A DNA stretch of 64,000 nt from Candidatus Nitrosacidococcus tergens (GCF_902810445.1 NZ_LR778175.1:1383001-1447000); one strand, 5' to 3'; positions 1-9,409 are shown, counted from the first letter of the stretch. Notes: generated from the sequence alone by a model not told the origin. Numbers and translations: made by a program.

Positions 1-1608
1 TTGGAGACTGATGTGAGCTACCAAATCGCTTAAAGTTTGTCTATTGTCTCCCTGTTCATATAAACGTGCTAACCATTGAACTAAATCTTCAATATTCCCT
101 GTTTTTTTCTCTACTGCACGAGGATCGTTACAAGTTTCATCTAACCAATGGTAATAATTAGATTCTTTAATTAAATCCTTAACTACTTCAATGGGATCAC
201 TACGCTGTCCTTGATCTCCTAATTCAATAATCCATCGAGCAAAATTGTATAGCTTCTCTACTGCCTCTTCTGGAAGCTGACTATTCAATCCTACTTCAAA
301 ACAAGCACCTAATAAGCTTTGATCTCGATGGGTTGCATATTGTGCTAGCTTTTCTAAGGTAACTGCTCCAATACCTCGTCGTGGCGTATTCACAATTCGT
401 AGAAAAGCATGATCATCATCTCCATTGGTTAAAAGCCGTAGATAGGCCATTATATCTTTGACTTCAGTACGATCAAAAAAAGAAGTGCCTCCACTCAGAG
501 TATAAGGAATCCCTTGAGTACGTAAGGCCTTTTCAAAGAGTCGAGATTGGTAATTACCTCGATATAAAATCGCATAGTCTTTGAATGTACAACGATGTTT
601 AAATTGATGGTACATTAATTGAGCAATCACCTTATCTGCCTCATGGAATTCATCTTGGCAAGAGATCACTTGGATTGGATTACCTTCTCCTAAAGTACTC
701 CAAAGTCGCTTTTCAAAAATATGTGAATTTTGGCTAATCAGCTGATTAGCTACTCGTAAAATACGAGTGGTAGATCGATAATTTTGTTCTAGTTTAATTA
801 CTGTAAGCCGAGGAAAATCTTCTTTAAGTTGGTATAAGTTCTCTGGACGAGCCCCTCGCCAAGTATAAATAGATTGATCATCATCACCTACTACAGTAAA
901 AGCGCTTCGCACTCCTGCTAAAGCTTTAATAAGCTGATACTGTGCCTCATTAGTATCTTGATATTCATCTACGAGCAAATAGTGTAAGTAGTTTTGCCAA
1001 CGATTAAGCACCTCTGTTTGAGTAGTAAATAAATATAGAGGTAATACAATAAGATCATCAAAATCCACTGCATTATAGGATCGTAGCCGTCGCTCGTAAG
1101 TTGTATATACTCGAGCAGTTAAATTTTCCTGTGGGTTGCCACCCTGATTCAATGCCTGTTCAGGTGTAATTAACGCATTCTTCCAAGCAGAAATTTGCCA
1201 CTGTAGATTGTTTTTATCTCCATCATAGGTATACTCTTGCTGGCATATATCTGCAATCAGAGAAAGGCTATCTTGAGAGTCAAGTAGTGAGAAATTCTTT
1301 TTAAGATTTAGATGTTCCCACTCTCTACGTAAAATGTTTAGTCCTAAAGTATGAAAAGTGGAAACGGTTAAGCCTCGAGTTTTTTCTTTAGGTAAGAGCT
1401 GACTAATCCGATCTTTCATCTCTCTAGCCGCTTTATTAGTAAATGTAACAGCCGCAATGGATCGGGCTGAAAACCCACAAGTTTGGATAAGGTAAGCTAT
1501 TTTATGGGTAATCACCTTTGTTTTACCGCTACCTGCACCAGCTAATACTAATAGAGGGTCATCAATATGTTGTACTGCCTGCTTTTGTTGAGAATTAAGC
1601 GTTTCCAT
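1..1608 (-). CDS. rep: ATP-dependent DNA helicase Rep (C-terminus beyond window edge)
   Basis: This is a superfamily I 3'-to-5' DNA helicase that helps replication forks pass protein barriers. The frame is open from the ATG at 1608 to the window edge, giving about 536 of an expected ~670 residues. The Walker A motif AGAGSGKT lies at residues 23-30, the DEYQDTN helicase motif II near residue 214, and GDDDQSIYTWRG follows. The segment containing SGGTSFFDRTEVKD and FLRIVNTPRRGIG resembles Rep more than UvrD, as I remember the two families. The start overlaps the 3' end of comM by 14 bases on the same strand, so the two genes are probably translationally coupled. The choice of Rep over UvrD is inference; membership of the helicase family is secure. 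Confidence 0.93.
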   Translation of the reverse strand, partial: METLNSQQKQAVQHIDDPLLVLAGAGSGKTKVITHKIAYLIQTCGFSARSIAAVTFTNKAAREMKDRISQLLPKEKTRGLTVSTFHTLGLNILRREWEHLNLKKNFSLLDSQDSLSLIADICQQEYTYDGDKNNLQWQISAWKNALITPEQALNQGGNPQENLTARVYTTYERRLRSYNAVDFDDLIVLPLYLFTTQTEVLNRWQNYLHYLLVDEYQDTNEAQYQLIKALAGVRSAFTVVGDDDQSIYTWRGARPENLYQLKEDFPRLTVIKLEQNYRSTTRILRVANQLISQNSHIFEKRLWSTLGEGNPIQVISCQDEFHEADKVIAQLMYHQFKHRCTFKDYAILYRGNYQSRLFEKALRTQGIPYTLSGGTSFFDRTEVKDIMAYLRLLTNGDDDHAFLRIVNTPRRGIGAVTLEKLAQYATHRDQSLLGACFEVGLNSQLPEEAVEKLYNFARWIIELGDQGQRSDPIEVVKDLIKESNYYHWLDETCNDPRAVEKKTGNIEDLVQWLARLYEQGDNRQTLSDLVAHISLQ

Positions 1609-3112
1609 AGATACGATCTAAACGCCGATAGCCAATAGCTTCTGAAAGGTGAGGAATTTCAATTGTTTTACTCGCTTCTAAATCTGCAATGGTTCGAGCT
1701 ACTTTTAAAATACGATGATAGGCTCGTGCAGAAAAACCTAAGCGCTCTGAGGCTTGCTCCAATAACGAATAGCCTTGAGTGCTCAGCATACATATCTGGC
1801 TAATTTCTTTGTTATTAAGCCAACTATTGAGCTTATTTAATCGGCTATATTGCACTTTTCTTGCTTTTTTTACTCTTGCTTGAACTTGTATGCTTTGCTC
1901 TGCAGATTTTTCTGCTTCAGAATGTAATAAATTTAATGGTACTGCAGGTATCTCCATGTGAATATCAATCCGATCCAATAAGGGACCTGAAACTTTAGCT
2001 CCATACCGTTGAATCTGCTCTAAAGTACATCGGCATTTCCCTCTAGAATCTCCTAAATAACCGCAAGGACAAGGATTCATTGCTGCAATTAGCTGAAATT
2101 TTGCAGGAAATTCTATTTGCCTTGCCGCTCGAGAAATAATAATTTTTCCGGACTCTAAAGGTTCTCTGAGTACTTCTAGAACTTTCCGCTCAAATTCAGG
2201 CAATTCATCTAAGAACAATACTCCATGGTGAGCTAAAGAAATTTCCCCCGGTTTAGGCTGTCCACCACCACCTACTAATGCCACTGCAGAGGCTGTATGA
2301 TGGGGTGTACGAAAAGGCCGCTGTTGCCAGCCATGATCTGGATTAAAACCTTGGCCACTAATGGATTGTACAGTCGCACTTTCTAAAGCTTCTTGTTCTG
2401 TCATTGGAGGCAAAATCCCTGGTAGACAGCTAGCTAACATAGTTTTTCCGGCCCCAGGTGGGCCAATCATTAACATATTATGACCCCCAGCAGCAGCAAC
2501 CTCTAAAGATCGCTTTGCCTGATATTGACCACGCACATCACTTATATCCGTATAGTAGTTTTTACTAACTTTAGGTAGATTTGCTAGTGGAGAAAGGGGT
2601 AGCTGTTTCTGGAAATATTCACATACCTCCAATAAATTGGTAGCTGAAAATACTTTAATATCAGAAACTAATCCAATTTCTAGTAAATTGTCCTTAGCTA
2701 TAATTAGAATTCGTTTAGCTCTCTTTGTTTGTAATGCAGTAGGCAATACTGCACGAACACTTCTCAACCCGCCATTTAAGGAAAGCTCACTGATAAACTC
2801 ATAATCCGTTAAATTGGAAGGAGAAATTTGCCCTGAAGCAGATAAAATACCTAATGCTATGGCTAAATCAAATCGTCCCCCTTCTTTAGGAAGGTCAGCA
2901 GGTGCTAAATTAACGGTGATACGACGTGCTGGAAATTCAAAGTGGGAATTGAGTAACGCTCCTCGAACTCGCTCTCTACTCTCTTTTACCGTAGCTTCAG
3001 GTAATCCTACAATGGTAAAAGCAGGAAGTCCATTGGAAAGATGTACTTCTACCGTAACTAAGGGGGCTTCAATTCCAGATTGAGCACGACTATAGGTAAC
3101 TGCTAAGGGCAT
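1595..3112 (-). CDS. comM: YifB/ComM family Mg-chelatase-like AAA+ ATPase
   Basis: This is a ComM/YifB-type AAA+ ATPase. In Vibrio, ComM is a hexameric helicase that extends branch migration during natural transformation; in other bacteria its role is less clear. The protein has 505 residues. It has an N-terminal Lon-protease-like ChlI domain (about 20-140), a Walker A GPPGAGKT near 218, a Walker B LFLDELPEF near 297, and a Cys-rich CPCGYLGD segment followed by CRC that is typical of the family. I chose the ATG at 3112, which has AAGGAT just upstream, over the TTG one codon earlier, which sits too close to that ribosome site. It is followed by the overlapping rep gene. Confidence 0.93.
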   Translation of the reverse strand: MPLAVTYSRAQSGIEAPLVTVEVHLSNGLPAFTIVGLPEATVKESRERVRGALLNSHFEFPARRITVNLAPADLPKEGGRFDLAIALGILSASGQISPSNLTDYEFISELSLNGGLRSVRAVLPTALQTKRAKRILIIAKDNLLEIGLVSDIKVFSATNLLEVCEYFQKQLPLSPLANLPKVSKNYYTDISDVRGQYQAKRSLEVAAAGGHNMLMIGPPGAGKTMLASCLPGILPPMTEQEALESATVQSISGQGFNPDHGWQQRPFRTPHHTASAVALVGGGGQPKPGEISLAHHGVLFLDELPEFERKVLEVLREPLESGKIIISRAARQIEFPAKFQLIAAMNPCPCGYLGDSRGKCRCTLEQIQRYGAKVSGPLLDRIDIHMEIPAVPLNLLHSEAEKSAEQSIQVQARVKKARKVQYSRLNKLNSWLNNKEISQICMLSTQGYSLLEQASERLGFSARAYHRILKVARTIADLEASKTIEIPHLSEAIGYRRLDRIYGNA

Positions 3113-3154
3113 CAATCCTTATAGCTACAATCTTAATAGAGGAGAGAATAGAAT

Positions 3155-3439
3155 TTATTCTTTTTTTTCTGTAGGTACTTTAGATCCAGCACCTACTCTT
3201 AGTTTCTCTTCTAGTTCAGCTACTTGCACCTCTAGTCCTTCTAGCTTTATTCGAGTTCGAGCAAGTACTGCTTGTTGTACGTCAAATTCTTCCCTAGTAA
3301 CTAAATCTAATCGTGAAAAAGCACTACTTAGTACAGCGCGAAAATTTTTTTCTATATCTTTTTGAATATCTTGCAATCCTGTAGGCACTACTTTTGAGAG
3401 TTTATGGGCAAGATCATCTAATATTTTTCCGTCAATCAT
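3155..3439 (-). CDS. ubiK: UbiK-like ubiquinone biosynthesis accessory factor (YqiC/BMFP family)
   Basis: This is a small 94-residue protein of the YqiC/BMFP family. In E. coli UbiK is a soluble trimeric accessory factor that supports ubiquinone assembly with UbiJ under oxic conditions. The N-terminal half is an amphipathic helix (residues 1-50, containing RAVLSSAFSRLDLVTREEFD, a family hallmark). The C-terminal half (about 55-85) is a Leu/Glu heptad coiled coil. It lies 42 bases upstream of comM on the same strand, a neighbourhood I recall from other gammaproteobacteria. Length and composition match the family; the ubiquinone role is by homology only. Confidence 0.85.
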   Translation of the reverse strand: MIDGKILDDLAHKLSKVVPTGLQDIQKDIEKNFRAVLSSAFSRLDLVTREEFDVQQAVLARTRIKLEGLEVQVAELEEKLRVGAGSKVPTEKKE

Positions 3440-3606
3440 AAATTCATCCTTTAAATTCTCATATCTGAAATTCAGTATAAATTAATATTTATTTGCTAAA
3501 CTGAAGATTGGGTACTATATACAATAATTGATCAAGATAAAAATTTATCTTTTTACATCAGGATTTTACTATATTTTTTAAATAAAAAAAAAAGAGGTCA
3601 GATTCG

Positions 3607-4827
3607 ATTAAAAATAAAACGCTGCAGCTAAATCGTTTACTATCTATAGCGATTGCTTCAATCACAATCCCCATAGAAGCAGTAGATTTTAAAAAAAGTG
3701 ATGGGCTTTTCAGTTTCCTATCAGATAATAATGTACGTCGATCTGCTTTTATGGATCAACTTGGATTTAACGTTGATGGCTGGGTAGAAAGCGGCGTTGT
3801 AATTAATCCCTACCTACCAAAAGATGGTAATAACGGTCCACTTACTTTTAACAACCGAGCCAATGTGCCAGTACTCGATCAATTTTACTTGTTCATTGAG
3901 CGAGTTGCGGATGTGGAGGGAAATCAATGGAGTTTTGGTGGTCGTGCTGATTTCATGTTTGGGGTAGATGCTCCATTTACTCAAGAAACTGGGTTAGATA
4001 TAAATATAGTAGACAATAACTTTTCAAATTTTTATAAAGTTGCTCTTCCTCAATTTTATGCAGAAATTTTTGCCCCCTATGGAAAAGGTATAGACATAAA
4101 AGTAGGTCATTTCTATACGATTATCGGTCATGAAACAGTCACTTCGCCTAATAACTTTTTTTACTCCCACGCTTATACTATGCAATATGGTGAGCCCTTT
4201 ACTCATACAGGGTTTATTGCCGAATCCCCTATTACCAATAATATTACGATTAAATCAGGAGGTGTTTTAGGTTGGGATAATTTTTCTAAAGATCCACAGA
4301 ATTTTAATTATCTGGGAGGAATTAGTTTTATTAGCGATGACGGGCGTAGTACTTTTGACGCTAGCGTGATTACCGGTGGTGTATCAAAAATATCAGGGAA
4401 TATGCCTAACAGCGATCGGACTATGTATAGTCTTGTATTTAATTATGATATTACCGATCGTTGGCATTATACTTGGCAGCATGATTTTGGAATCCAACAT
4501 AACAATACAGCAAGTGATAAAGTGGATAAATGGTATGGTATGAATCAATACTTGCTCTACAAATTTAGTGAAACTCTTGGAATAGGGATGCGTTTTGAGT
4601 GGTTCCGTGATGCAAATGGTGTGCGCGTGTTTTCTAATGGGCTTTCTGCTCCTGCAGACTATTTTGAATCTACTGTAGGAGTAAATTGGAAAGTGACAGA
4701 ATGGATTACTTTTAGACCCGAAGTACGCACCGATTGGATGTACTCTAACACAGGCTATAAAGCGTTTGATGATAATACAAGAAGTAGCCGAGTTATTGTT
4801 GCTGGAGAGGTAATTATCAATTTTTAA
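3607..4827 (+). CDS. Outer-membrane beta-barrel porin (BBP2/OmpL-like), apparent ATT start
   Basis: This looks like an outer-membrane beta-barrel of the putative porin-2 (BBP2, OmpL-like) type. It has alternating aromatic beta strands, the stretch GHFYTIIGHETV, then YSHAYTMQYGEPFTHTG, and an aromatic C-terminal strand ending in F. The first ATG in frame (3751) would give 358 residues with no export signal. The frame is open a further 48 codons upstream and encodes a clear signal peptide (basic start, then LLSIAIASITIPIEA). No ATG, GTG or TTG lies in that stretch. The best-placed codon is ATT at 3607, nine bases after AAGAGG. A sequencing error or frameshift in the adjacent run of ten A is the alternative. 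Substrate unknown. Confidence 0.72.
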   Translation: MKNKTLQLNRLLSIAIASITIPIEAVDFKKSDGLFSFLSDNNVRRSAFMDQLGFNVDGWVESGVVINPYLPKDGNNGPLTFNNRANVPVLDQFYLFIERVADVEGNQWSFGGRADFMFGVDAPFTQETGLDINIVDNNFSNFYKVALPQFYAEIFAPYGKGIDIKVGHFYTIIGHETVTSPNNFFYSHAYTMQYGEPFTHTGFIAESPITNNITIKSGGVLGWDNFSKDPQNFNYLGGISFISDDGRSTFDASVITGGVSKISGNMPNSDRTMYSLVFNYDITDRWHYTWQHDFGIQHNNTASDKVDKWYGMNQYLLYKFSETLGIGMRFEWFRDANGVRVFSNGLSAPADYFESTVGVNWKVTEWITFRPEVRTDWMYSNTGYKAFDDNTRSSRVIVAGEVIINF

Positions 4828-4868
4828 TTAATAAAATCTAGCTACTTTTTCTGCTCTATTCTCATTAC

Positions 4869-4898
4869 ATTTGTTCATAGAGCTTATCTTTAAGCACT
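4869..4898. repeat. Direct repeat copy 1: detached fragment of a rimK-like 3' end
   Basis: These 30 bases match 6196-6225, inside the 3' end of the RimK-like gene, at 29 of 30 positions (C/T at 4895). Weaker similarity extends on both sides, so this looks like a decayed scrap of that gene's end. Together the two copies bracket the membrane-protein gene at 4913-6115. Confidence 0.85.
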
Positions 4899-4912
4899 TT
4901 ATATTCAACTTC

Positions 4913-6115
4913 TTAGTTTCCAGCAAAATGTGCCACATGTTCTATCCCGCCTGCTTTAAGAGAAAAAAAGATAGCAATAAACACTATGACTTGATGTCGA
5001 TAAAATAAAGAAATAAGAGATGCACGAAATTGGTTATCTAGCCATGCAATAAGTGCAGTTATTGTAAATAAGTTAGTTAATGCCAATGCCCACCATCTAA
5101 AAAAATCATATCCGATAGGATATAAGCATAATGGACTTAATGCAGACAAAAGTAATAACAGCTCTTTAGTCTTACCATGCTTTTTGATTTCTTCAGAAAC
5201 TAAGCTAATATAAATTAAAAAGGTAGGTATTAAAATAATAAATAGCTTAATATGATTTCTTTTTACAGCATTATTATGATTTTTATCAACTGCTATTCGC
5301 TCTAATACTAAATCTGCATTGTCCTTTAATCCTCGATTATGTACTACTGCCACTGAATCTTTATACACTTCTTTATTTGCTTCACTTTCATAAATACCGT
5401 AAGTACTAATAAGCTTTGTATAGTGCTCCTCTAAAGTACTATTTTTTGCTAATCCAAAAATTGAAACAGCGTATACAGTGCATAACAATGCACCTAACAA
5501 GCATAAGAGTTGTAATATATTTTCTTTAGTGCTATCAAGATAAAAAGAAAAGATTAATACTAATGGAATGTACATAAATAAAACAGCTTCATGAATGAGG
5601 GTAGCGATAGCCATGAGTAAGTAAACAAAAATGTACTTATATGGTTTGTTAATTTTATAGATTAAAAATAGAGAAAGCAGAGCTAAAACAAAATTAATTC
5701 CATCCATATGCTGAAAATCGGCATAAAAATGTTGGATAGTACCTGAATGAGAAAAAACAAATAAAAAGAATCCAAAGAATCCAATGTGTCTCCAATAACC
5801 CTTAAAAGGAGCTATTGTTACAATAAGTAAAGCAATACAAACCCCAAAGAAGATGCCATAAGATAACTTGGTCGCTAAATCATAACTCATCTGATAGCCA
5901 AGCTGACGAATAACCTCCCCTACTAACCCTCGTTTTAAAAACTCATCTCTATAATCAAACAAAAACTGGGTGTATTCCCAAGAATATAACTCTCCTCCAT
6001 AAAAACCATAAACAATGAAAAATAGAGAAACTGAAATACACAATATAGTTATCTGTACTGTAGTTACTTCTTTATTTTTTAAAAATAAAATATTTTTTTT
6101 GTTATTTAGTCTCAT
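4913..6115 (-). CDS. Multi-pass inner-membrane protein of unknown function
   Basis: I do not recognise this gene. The 400-residue product is dominated by about ten hydrophobic segments, beginning with one near residues 20-40, and has short charged loops. Its general look (aromatic-rich helices; an early loop reading RDEFLKRGLVGEVIRQLG) recalls EpsG/Wzy-like or glycosyltransferase-C-like membrane proteins of polysaccharide clusters, but I see no diagnostic catalytic motif. It lies downstream of the RimK-like gene on the same strand, 40 bases after that gene's start-distal neighbour boundary at 6156, and is bracketed by direct repeats (4869-4898 and 6196-6225). The coding strand is strongly AT-rich (many AAA and ATA codons). 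It may be a local insertion. Confidence 0.75.
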   Translation of the reverse strand: MRLNNKKNILFLKNKEVTTVQITILCISVSLFFIVYGFYGGELYSWEYTQFLFDYRDEFLKRGLVGEVIRQLGYQMSYDLATKLSYGIFFGVCIALLIVTIAPFKGYWRHIGFFGFFLFVFSHSGTIQHFYADFQHMDGINFVLALLSLFLIYKINKPYKYIFVYLLMAIATLIHEAVLFMYIPLVLIFSFYLDSTKENILQLLCLLGALLCTVYAVSIFGLAKNSTLEEHYTKLISTYGIYESEANKEVYKDSVAVVHNRGLKDNADLVLERIAVDKNHNNAVKRNHIKLFIILIPTFLIYISLVSEEIKKHGKTKELLLLLSALSPLCLYPIGYDFFRWWALALTNLFTITALIAWLDNQFRASLISLFYRHQVIVFIAIFFSLKAGGIEHVAHFAGN

Positions 6116-6155
6116 TTTTTAATATTTAATACTATTGGATTTAAAAAGAGATTAA

Positions 6156-7622
6156 TTATTTTTTTTGTTCTATCCTTACCACAAAAGTTTCAATGATTTG
6201 TTCATAGAGCTTATCTTTAAGTACTCCATCCTCAACCCCAGCATCAATATTAGGGTTATCATTAATTTCAATTACTTTTACTCCGTGGGGGGTTTCCTTT
6301 AAATCCACTCCATATAACCCATCTCCAATTAAGTTTGCGGCTTTTAAACCTACCTTCATTACTTTAGAAGGTATATCTTCTATATTTAGCGTTTGATATT
6401 TTCCATGTTTAGGTCGATACGGATTATTATGATTTACGATTTGCCAATGCTTTTTAGACATAAAGTAGCGACAAGCAAATAAGGGTTTTTTATTTAATAC
6501 TCCTAGTCGCCAGTCAAAATCAGTATAAACAAATTCTTGAGCAAGTAGTAAGTCTGTTTTTTTAAATAATCGTTGGGTAATTTGAGCCAGCTCTATCTTA
6601 TCCGTTGCTTTAAATACACCACGAGAAAAAGATCCATCAGGGATTTTAATCACTACTGGATAAGGGATATGTTGTTCTACTTTTTCCCAATTTTTTTTAT
6701 GAATCATAACCGTTTTAGGAATAGGTAAATGATGGCTTTCTAATATTTCTTTTAGATAAATTTTGTTTGTACAGCGAAGAATAGAGTCTGGATCATCAAT
6801 GACCACCATTCCCTCTCTTTCTGCTTTTTTTGCAAAGCGATAGGTATGATGATCAATTTGGGTTGTTTCACGGATAAATAAAGCATCATATTCGGCAAGT
6901 CGCCCATAATCTTGTTTTTGGATAAGCTCTACATTAACTCCAAGCCGCTTTCCTACTCTAATAAATTTATTGAGTGCTATCGGATCGGAAGGAGACAATT
7001 GCTCTTTAGGATTATGTAATATAGCTAAGTCGTAGCGAGCGTGAGATCGGCTTTTAGGCTTACGCCAAGGTTGGCTGAGATATCCTTCTAGAGCAATGAA
7101 AAAATAATTGGCTTGTTCAGAGGTTAGTTTGCTAAAAGCAAAGGGTTTAATCGCAGTAATTCGCCAATGACTATGATATTGAAATTCAACTTGTAAAATT
7201 GGCGTTCGAAAGGTTTCAAAAAGTAAGCGACCAAGCTCTTTTAGTTCTTTAAATTCACAGAGACCAAAAAATAAAACTAAAGTAAATACCCTCGCCTCCT
7301 TGTTCTCTTCTCTGCGGGATAAAATCTTATCTAGCTTAGCCGTTAAATTTTCAATATCTAAGCTATAAATAGCTTTACGACTCAAATCTTGAATAGTTCG
7401 TACCATAGGAATAGATTTATGCCCTCTTGCCTCTGCAAGTAAGGAACAGTAGTAACCAAGATTTAAGTAATGGTAACTACGACATAAATTAATAATATGA
7501 AAATGACTCTTTTTGGCATATTCAGGGAGAGTAAGATAATCTTTCGCCGAGATAATAGGAAGAGAAGGATAGCTTTCTTTCCAATCGGAGAGACGATCCA
7601 GTAATAGGAGATGTTCAGCCAT
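6156..7622 (-). CDS. RimK-like ATP-grasp ligase with N-terminal RLAN domain
   Basis: This is a 488-residue protein with a RimK-like ATP-grasp C-terminal half (about 290-480). That half carries TVMIHKKNW, then VVIKIPDGSFSRGVFK (the nucleotide-binding lysine and loop) and VIEINDNPNIDAG (metal-binding Glu/Asn). ATP-grasp ligases of this class join an amino acid to a carboxylate, classically glutamate to a protein or peptide C-terminus. The N-terminal half fits the RimK-like ATP-grasp N-terminal (RLAN) region. As I recall, relatives are often encoded next to a GNAT/peptidase protein; a GNAT gene lies nearby at 8878-9318 but has no peptidase domain. The ATG at 7622 is the first in frame. The substrate is unknown. 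Confidence 0.83.
   Translation of the reverse strand: MAEHLLLLDRLSDWKESYPSLPIISAKDYLTLPEYAKKSHFHIINLCRSYHYLNLGYYCSLLAEARGHKSIPMVRTIQDLSRKAIYSLDIENLTAKLDKILSRREENKEARVFTLVLFFGLCEFKELKELGRLLFETFRTPILQVEFQYHSHWRITAIKPFAFSKLTSEQANYFFIALEGYLSQPWRKPKSRSHARYDLAILHNPKEQLSPSDPIALNKFIRVGKRLGVNVELIQKQDYGRLAEYDALFIRETTQIDHHTYRFAKKAEREGMVVIDDPDSILRCTNKIYLKEILESHHLPIPKTVMIHKKNWEKVEQHIPYPVVIKIPDGSFSRGVFKATDKIELAQITQRLFKKTDLLLAQEFVYTDFDWRLGVLNKKPLFACRYFMSKKHWQIVNHNNPYRPKHGKYQTLNIEDIPSKVMKVGLKAANLIGDGLYGVDLKETPHGVKVIEINDNPNIDAGVEDGVLKDKLYEQIIETFVVRIEQKK
6196..6225. repeat. Direct repeat copy 2, within the 3' end of the RimK-like gene
   Basis: This is the partner of the repeat at 4869-4898 (29 of 30 bases identical). 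This copy is in frame inside the ligase gene and encodes its LKDKLYEQI region, so it is probably the source copy. The repeats lie 1,327 bases apart in the same orientation. Confidence 0.85.
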
Positions 7623-7832
7623 GCTTTATAGTTTTACTATAATAAAGCAGGCGTAAAGCCATTATAATTATAGAGATGTAGATTATTAGATAATAAAAAT
7701 AAATACTTAGTCACTAGTTTCTATATTTATAAAAAATATCCTAATTTTATTTTTTAGATGGTAAGCTTTTTCCGTTGATTAGAAAAAAATACAAAGTACT
7801 TAAGGAGTATTATATTTATTTTGTATTAAAAA

Positions 7833-8846
7833 CTACCATTCAATTACAATTTTTCCAAAATGCTGACCACTTTGCATTCGATAGAATGCATCAGCAAGCT
7901 TATCTAAGGTAAAACTACAATCGATAATTGGCCGTATACCTGTTTGTTCCAGTGCAGCTATATAATCTTTTTGTTGGCGGCGATTACCTACAATTAGGCC
8001 CTGTAACCTAACTTGCTTAGTCATTAAACGGCGAGTAGATAGGGTACCTTGTTGCCCTGTAAGGATACCAATTAATGCAATATGACCACCTGCTTTTGCT
8101 GCAATAATTGACTGATCTAAAGTACCAGGTCCTCCTACTTCAATTACATGATCTACACCATTTTCTTCTGTAATTTCTAATACCTTTTTACCCCATTCTG
8201 GTATTTCTTGGTAGTTAATCAAATAATCAGCACCTAATATTTTGGCATGATCCAATTTATCATTAGAAGAGGAAGTACATATTACTTGAGCACCCATCGC
8301 TTTAGTAAGCTGCAATGCGGCAATGGATACCCCACCTGTACCTAACAATAAAACTTTTTCACCTGCTTTCAGAGAGCCGTTTACAACTAATGCTCGCCAA
8401 GCAGTTAGTCCAGCTGTAGTAATCGTAGCTGCTTCAGTATACCCCCAGTCACGGGGAGCCAAGGTAAAATCTGTAGCTGACCGTACTACATATTCACAAG
8501 CAAAACCATCGATACCATCACCTGGGGTTCCTGAAAAGTTAGTAACTTGTGCAAATGGTAAACCATCTTGCCACTGAGGAAAAAAACAAGATACAATTAA
8601 ATCGCCTACTTTAAATTCTGTAACACCTTCACCAACCTCTTCAACCACCCCTGCTGCATCTGCCATAAGTACTCGACCATCAGCTGTAGGAATGCTTCCA
8701 TTAGCAACTAAAAGATCGTGAAAATTTAATGATGAGGCATGAACTGCTACTCGAATCTGATCAAATCCGGGTGTACCCGGATCAGGTAAATTAGAAATTT
8801 CAAGGCGATCAAGACCTCCAGGTGAGCGAATCGTAACAGCTTTCAT
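7833..8846 (-). CDS. Medium-chain dehydrogenase/reductase (quinone oxidoreductase/alcohol dehydrogenase-like)
   Basis: This is a 337-residue NAD(P)-dependent oxidoreductase of the MDR superfamily. An N-terminal GroES-like fold (residues 1-130) includes ADAAGVVEEVGEGV and FKVGDLIV. A Rossmann domain follows, with the nucleotide loop LLLGTGGVS near residue 167 and GADYLINY further on. The cluster of four structural-zinc cysteines is absent, and a serine/asparagine region (NFHDLL) stands where zinc ADHs have the catalytic cysteine. It is therefore probably a zinc-free quinone-oxidoreductase-type enzyme. It follows the GNAT gene by 31 bases on the same strand, suggesting co-transcription. The substrate cannot be told from the sequence. 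Confidence 0.85.
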   Translation of the reverse strand: MKAVTIRSPGGLDRLEISNLPDPGTPGFDQIRVAVHASSLNFHDLLVANGSIPTADGRVLMADAAGVVEEVGEGVTEFKVGDLIVSCFFPQWQDGLPFAQVTNFSGTPGDGIDGFACEYVVRSATDFTLAPRDWGYTEAATITTAGLTAWRALVVNGSLKAGEKVLLLGTGGVSIAALQLTKAMGAQVICTSSSNDKLDHAKILGADYLINYQEIPEWGKKVLEITEENGVDHVIEVGGPGTLDQSIIAAKAGGHIALIGILTGQQGTLSTRRLMTKQVRLQGLIVGNRRQQKDYIAALEQTGIRPIIDCSFTLDKLADAFYRMQSGQHFGKIVIEW

Positions 8847-8877
8847 AATTTTTTCTTTAAAATATATAGAATTACTC

Positions 8878-9318
8878 TCATTTAAACTGTTTCTCTAGGC
8901 GTACTCCATCCGTACCGTCTTCATAATAACCTCTGAGCTCTTTAATTTTTTTGTATCCTAATTGATGAAATAGCCTTAATGAAGCGTGGTTATCTACTCG
9001 AATTTCTAAACGAAGAGCAGTAGATCCTCGGGTTTGAGCAAAAATTTCAGATTCTCTAACGAGTGCTTCCCCAATTCTTTTTCTGCGAGCAGTCGATGCT
9101 ACTGCGATAGAATATAAACGGGATATACTTGAATTTTTCTTGAATAACAATAATCCATAACCTAATATTGCTCCGCTTTGCTCAGCGACTAGTATTTGCC
9201 CATTAGCTTGAGTAAGCATATAGCGAAGCTGGCGATGAGAAAGGCGATCAGAATTGAAACAACTATGCTCCAAAAATATTAAGCAATCTAAATCAGAAAG
9301 AGTAGCTTGTCGAATCAC
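8878..9318 (-). CDS. GNAT family N-acetyltransferase
   Basis: This is a compact 146-residue single-domain acetyltransferase. The acetyl-CoA pyrophosphate-binding segment is ARRKRIGEALV (about residues 76-86), which fits the R/Q-x-x-G-x-G/A consensus with one change. The late strand and helix NHASLRLFHQLGYKKI are also typical. It resembles RimI and its relatives, which acetylate protein N-termini such as ribosomal S18, but the E-rich RimI specificity features are not clear enough to name it. It is the first gene of an apparent pair with the MDR oxidoreductase and is divergent from argA (92 bases apart). Confidence 0.82.
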   Translation of the reverse strand: MIRQATLSDLDCLIFLEHSCFNSDRLSHRQLRYMLTQANGQILVAEQSGAILGYGLLLFKKNSSISRLYSIAVASTARRKRIGEALVRESEIFAQTRGSTALRLEIRVDNHASLRLFHQLGYKKIKELRGYYEDGTDGVRLEKQFK

Positions 9319-9409
9319 AAATTTTTAAAAAAATTAAAATAGCTTTTATCTTTATCGCTATGATCTTATAAAAGATAAGCTGTATTTTAGTAAAAATATT
9401 TAATTAAAA

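Noticed and set aside
3751..4827. Porin start at the first ATG
   Set aside because: It would remove the signal peptide that is plainly encoded in frame upstream, so a longer product from ATT 3607 (or a sequence error) is more likely.
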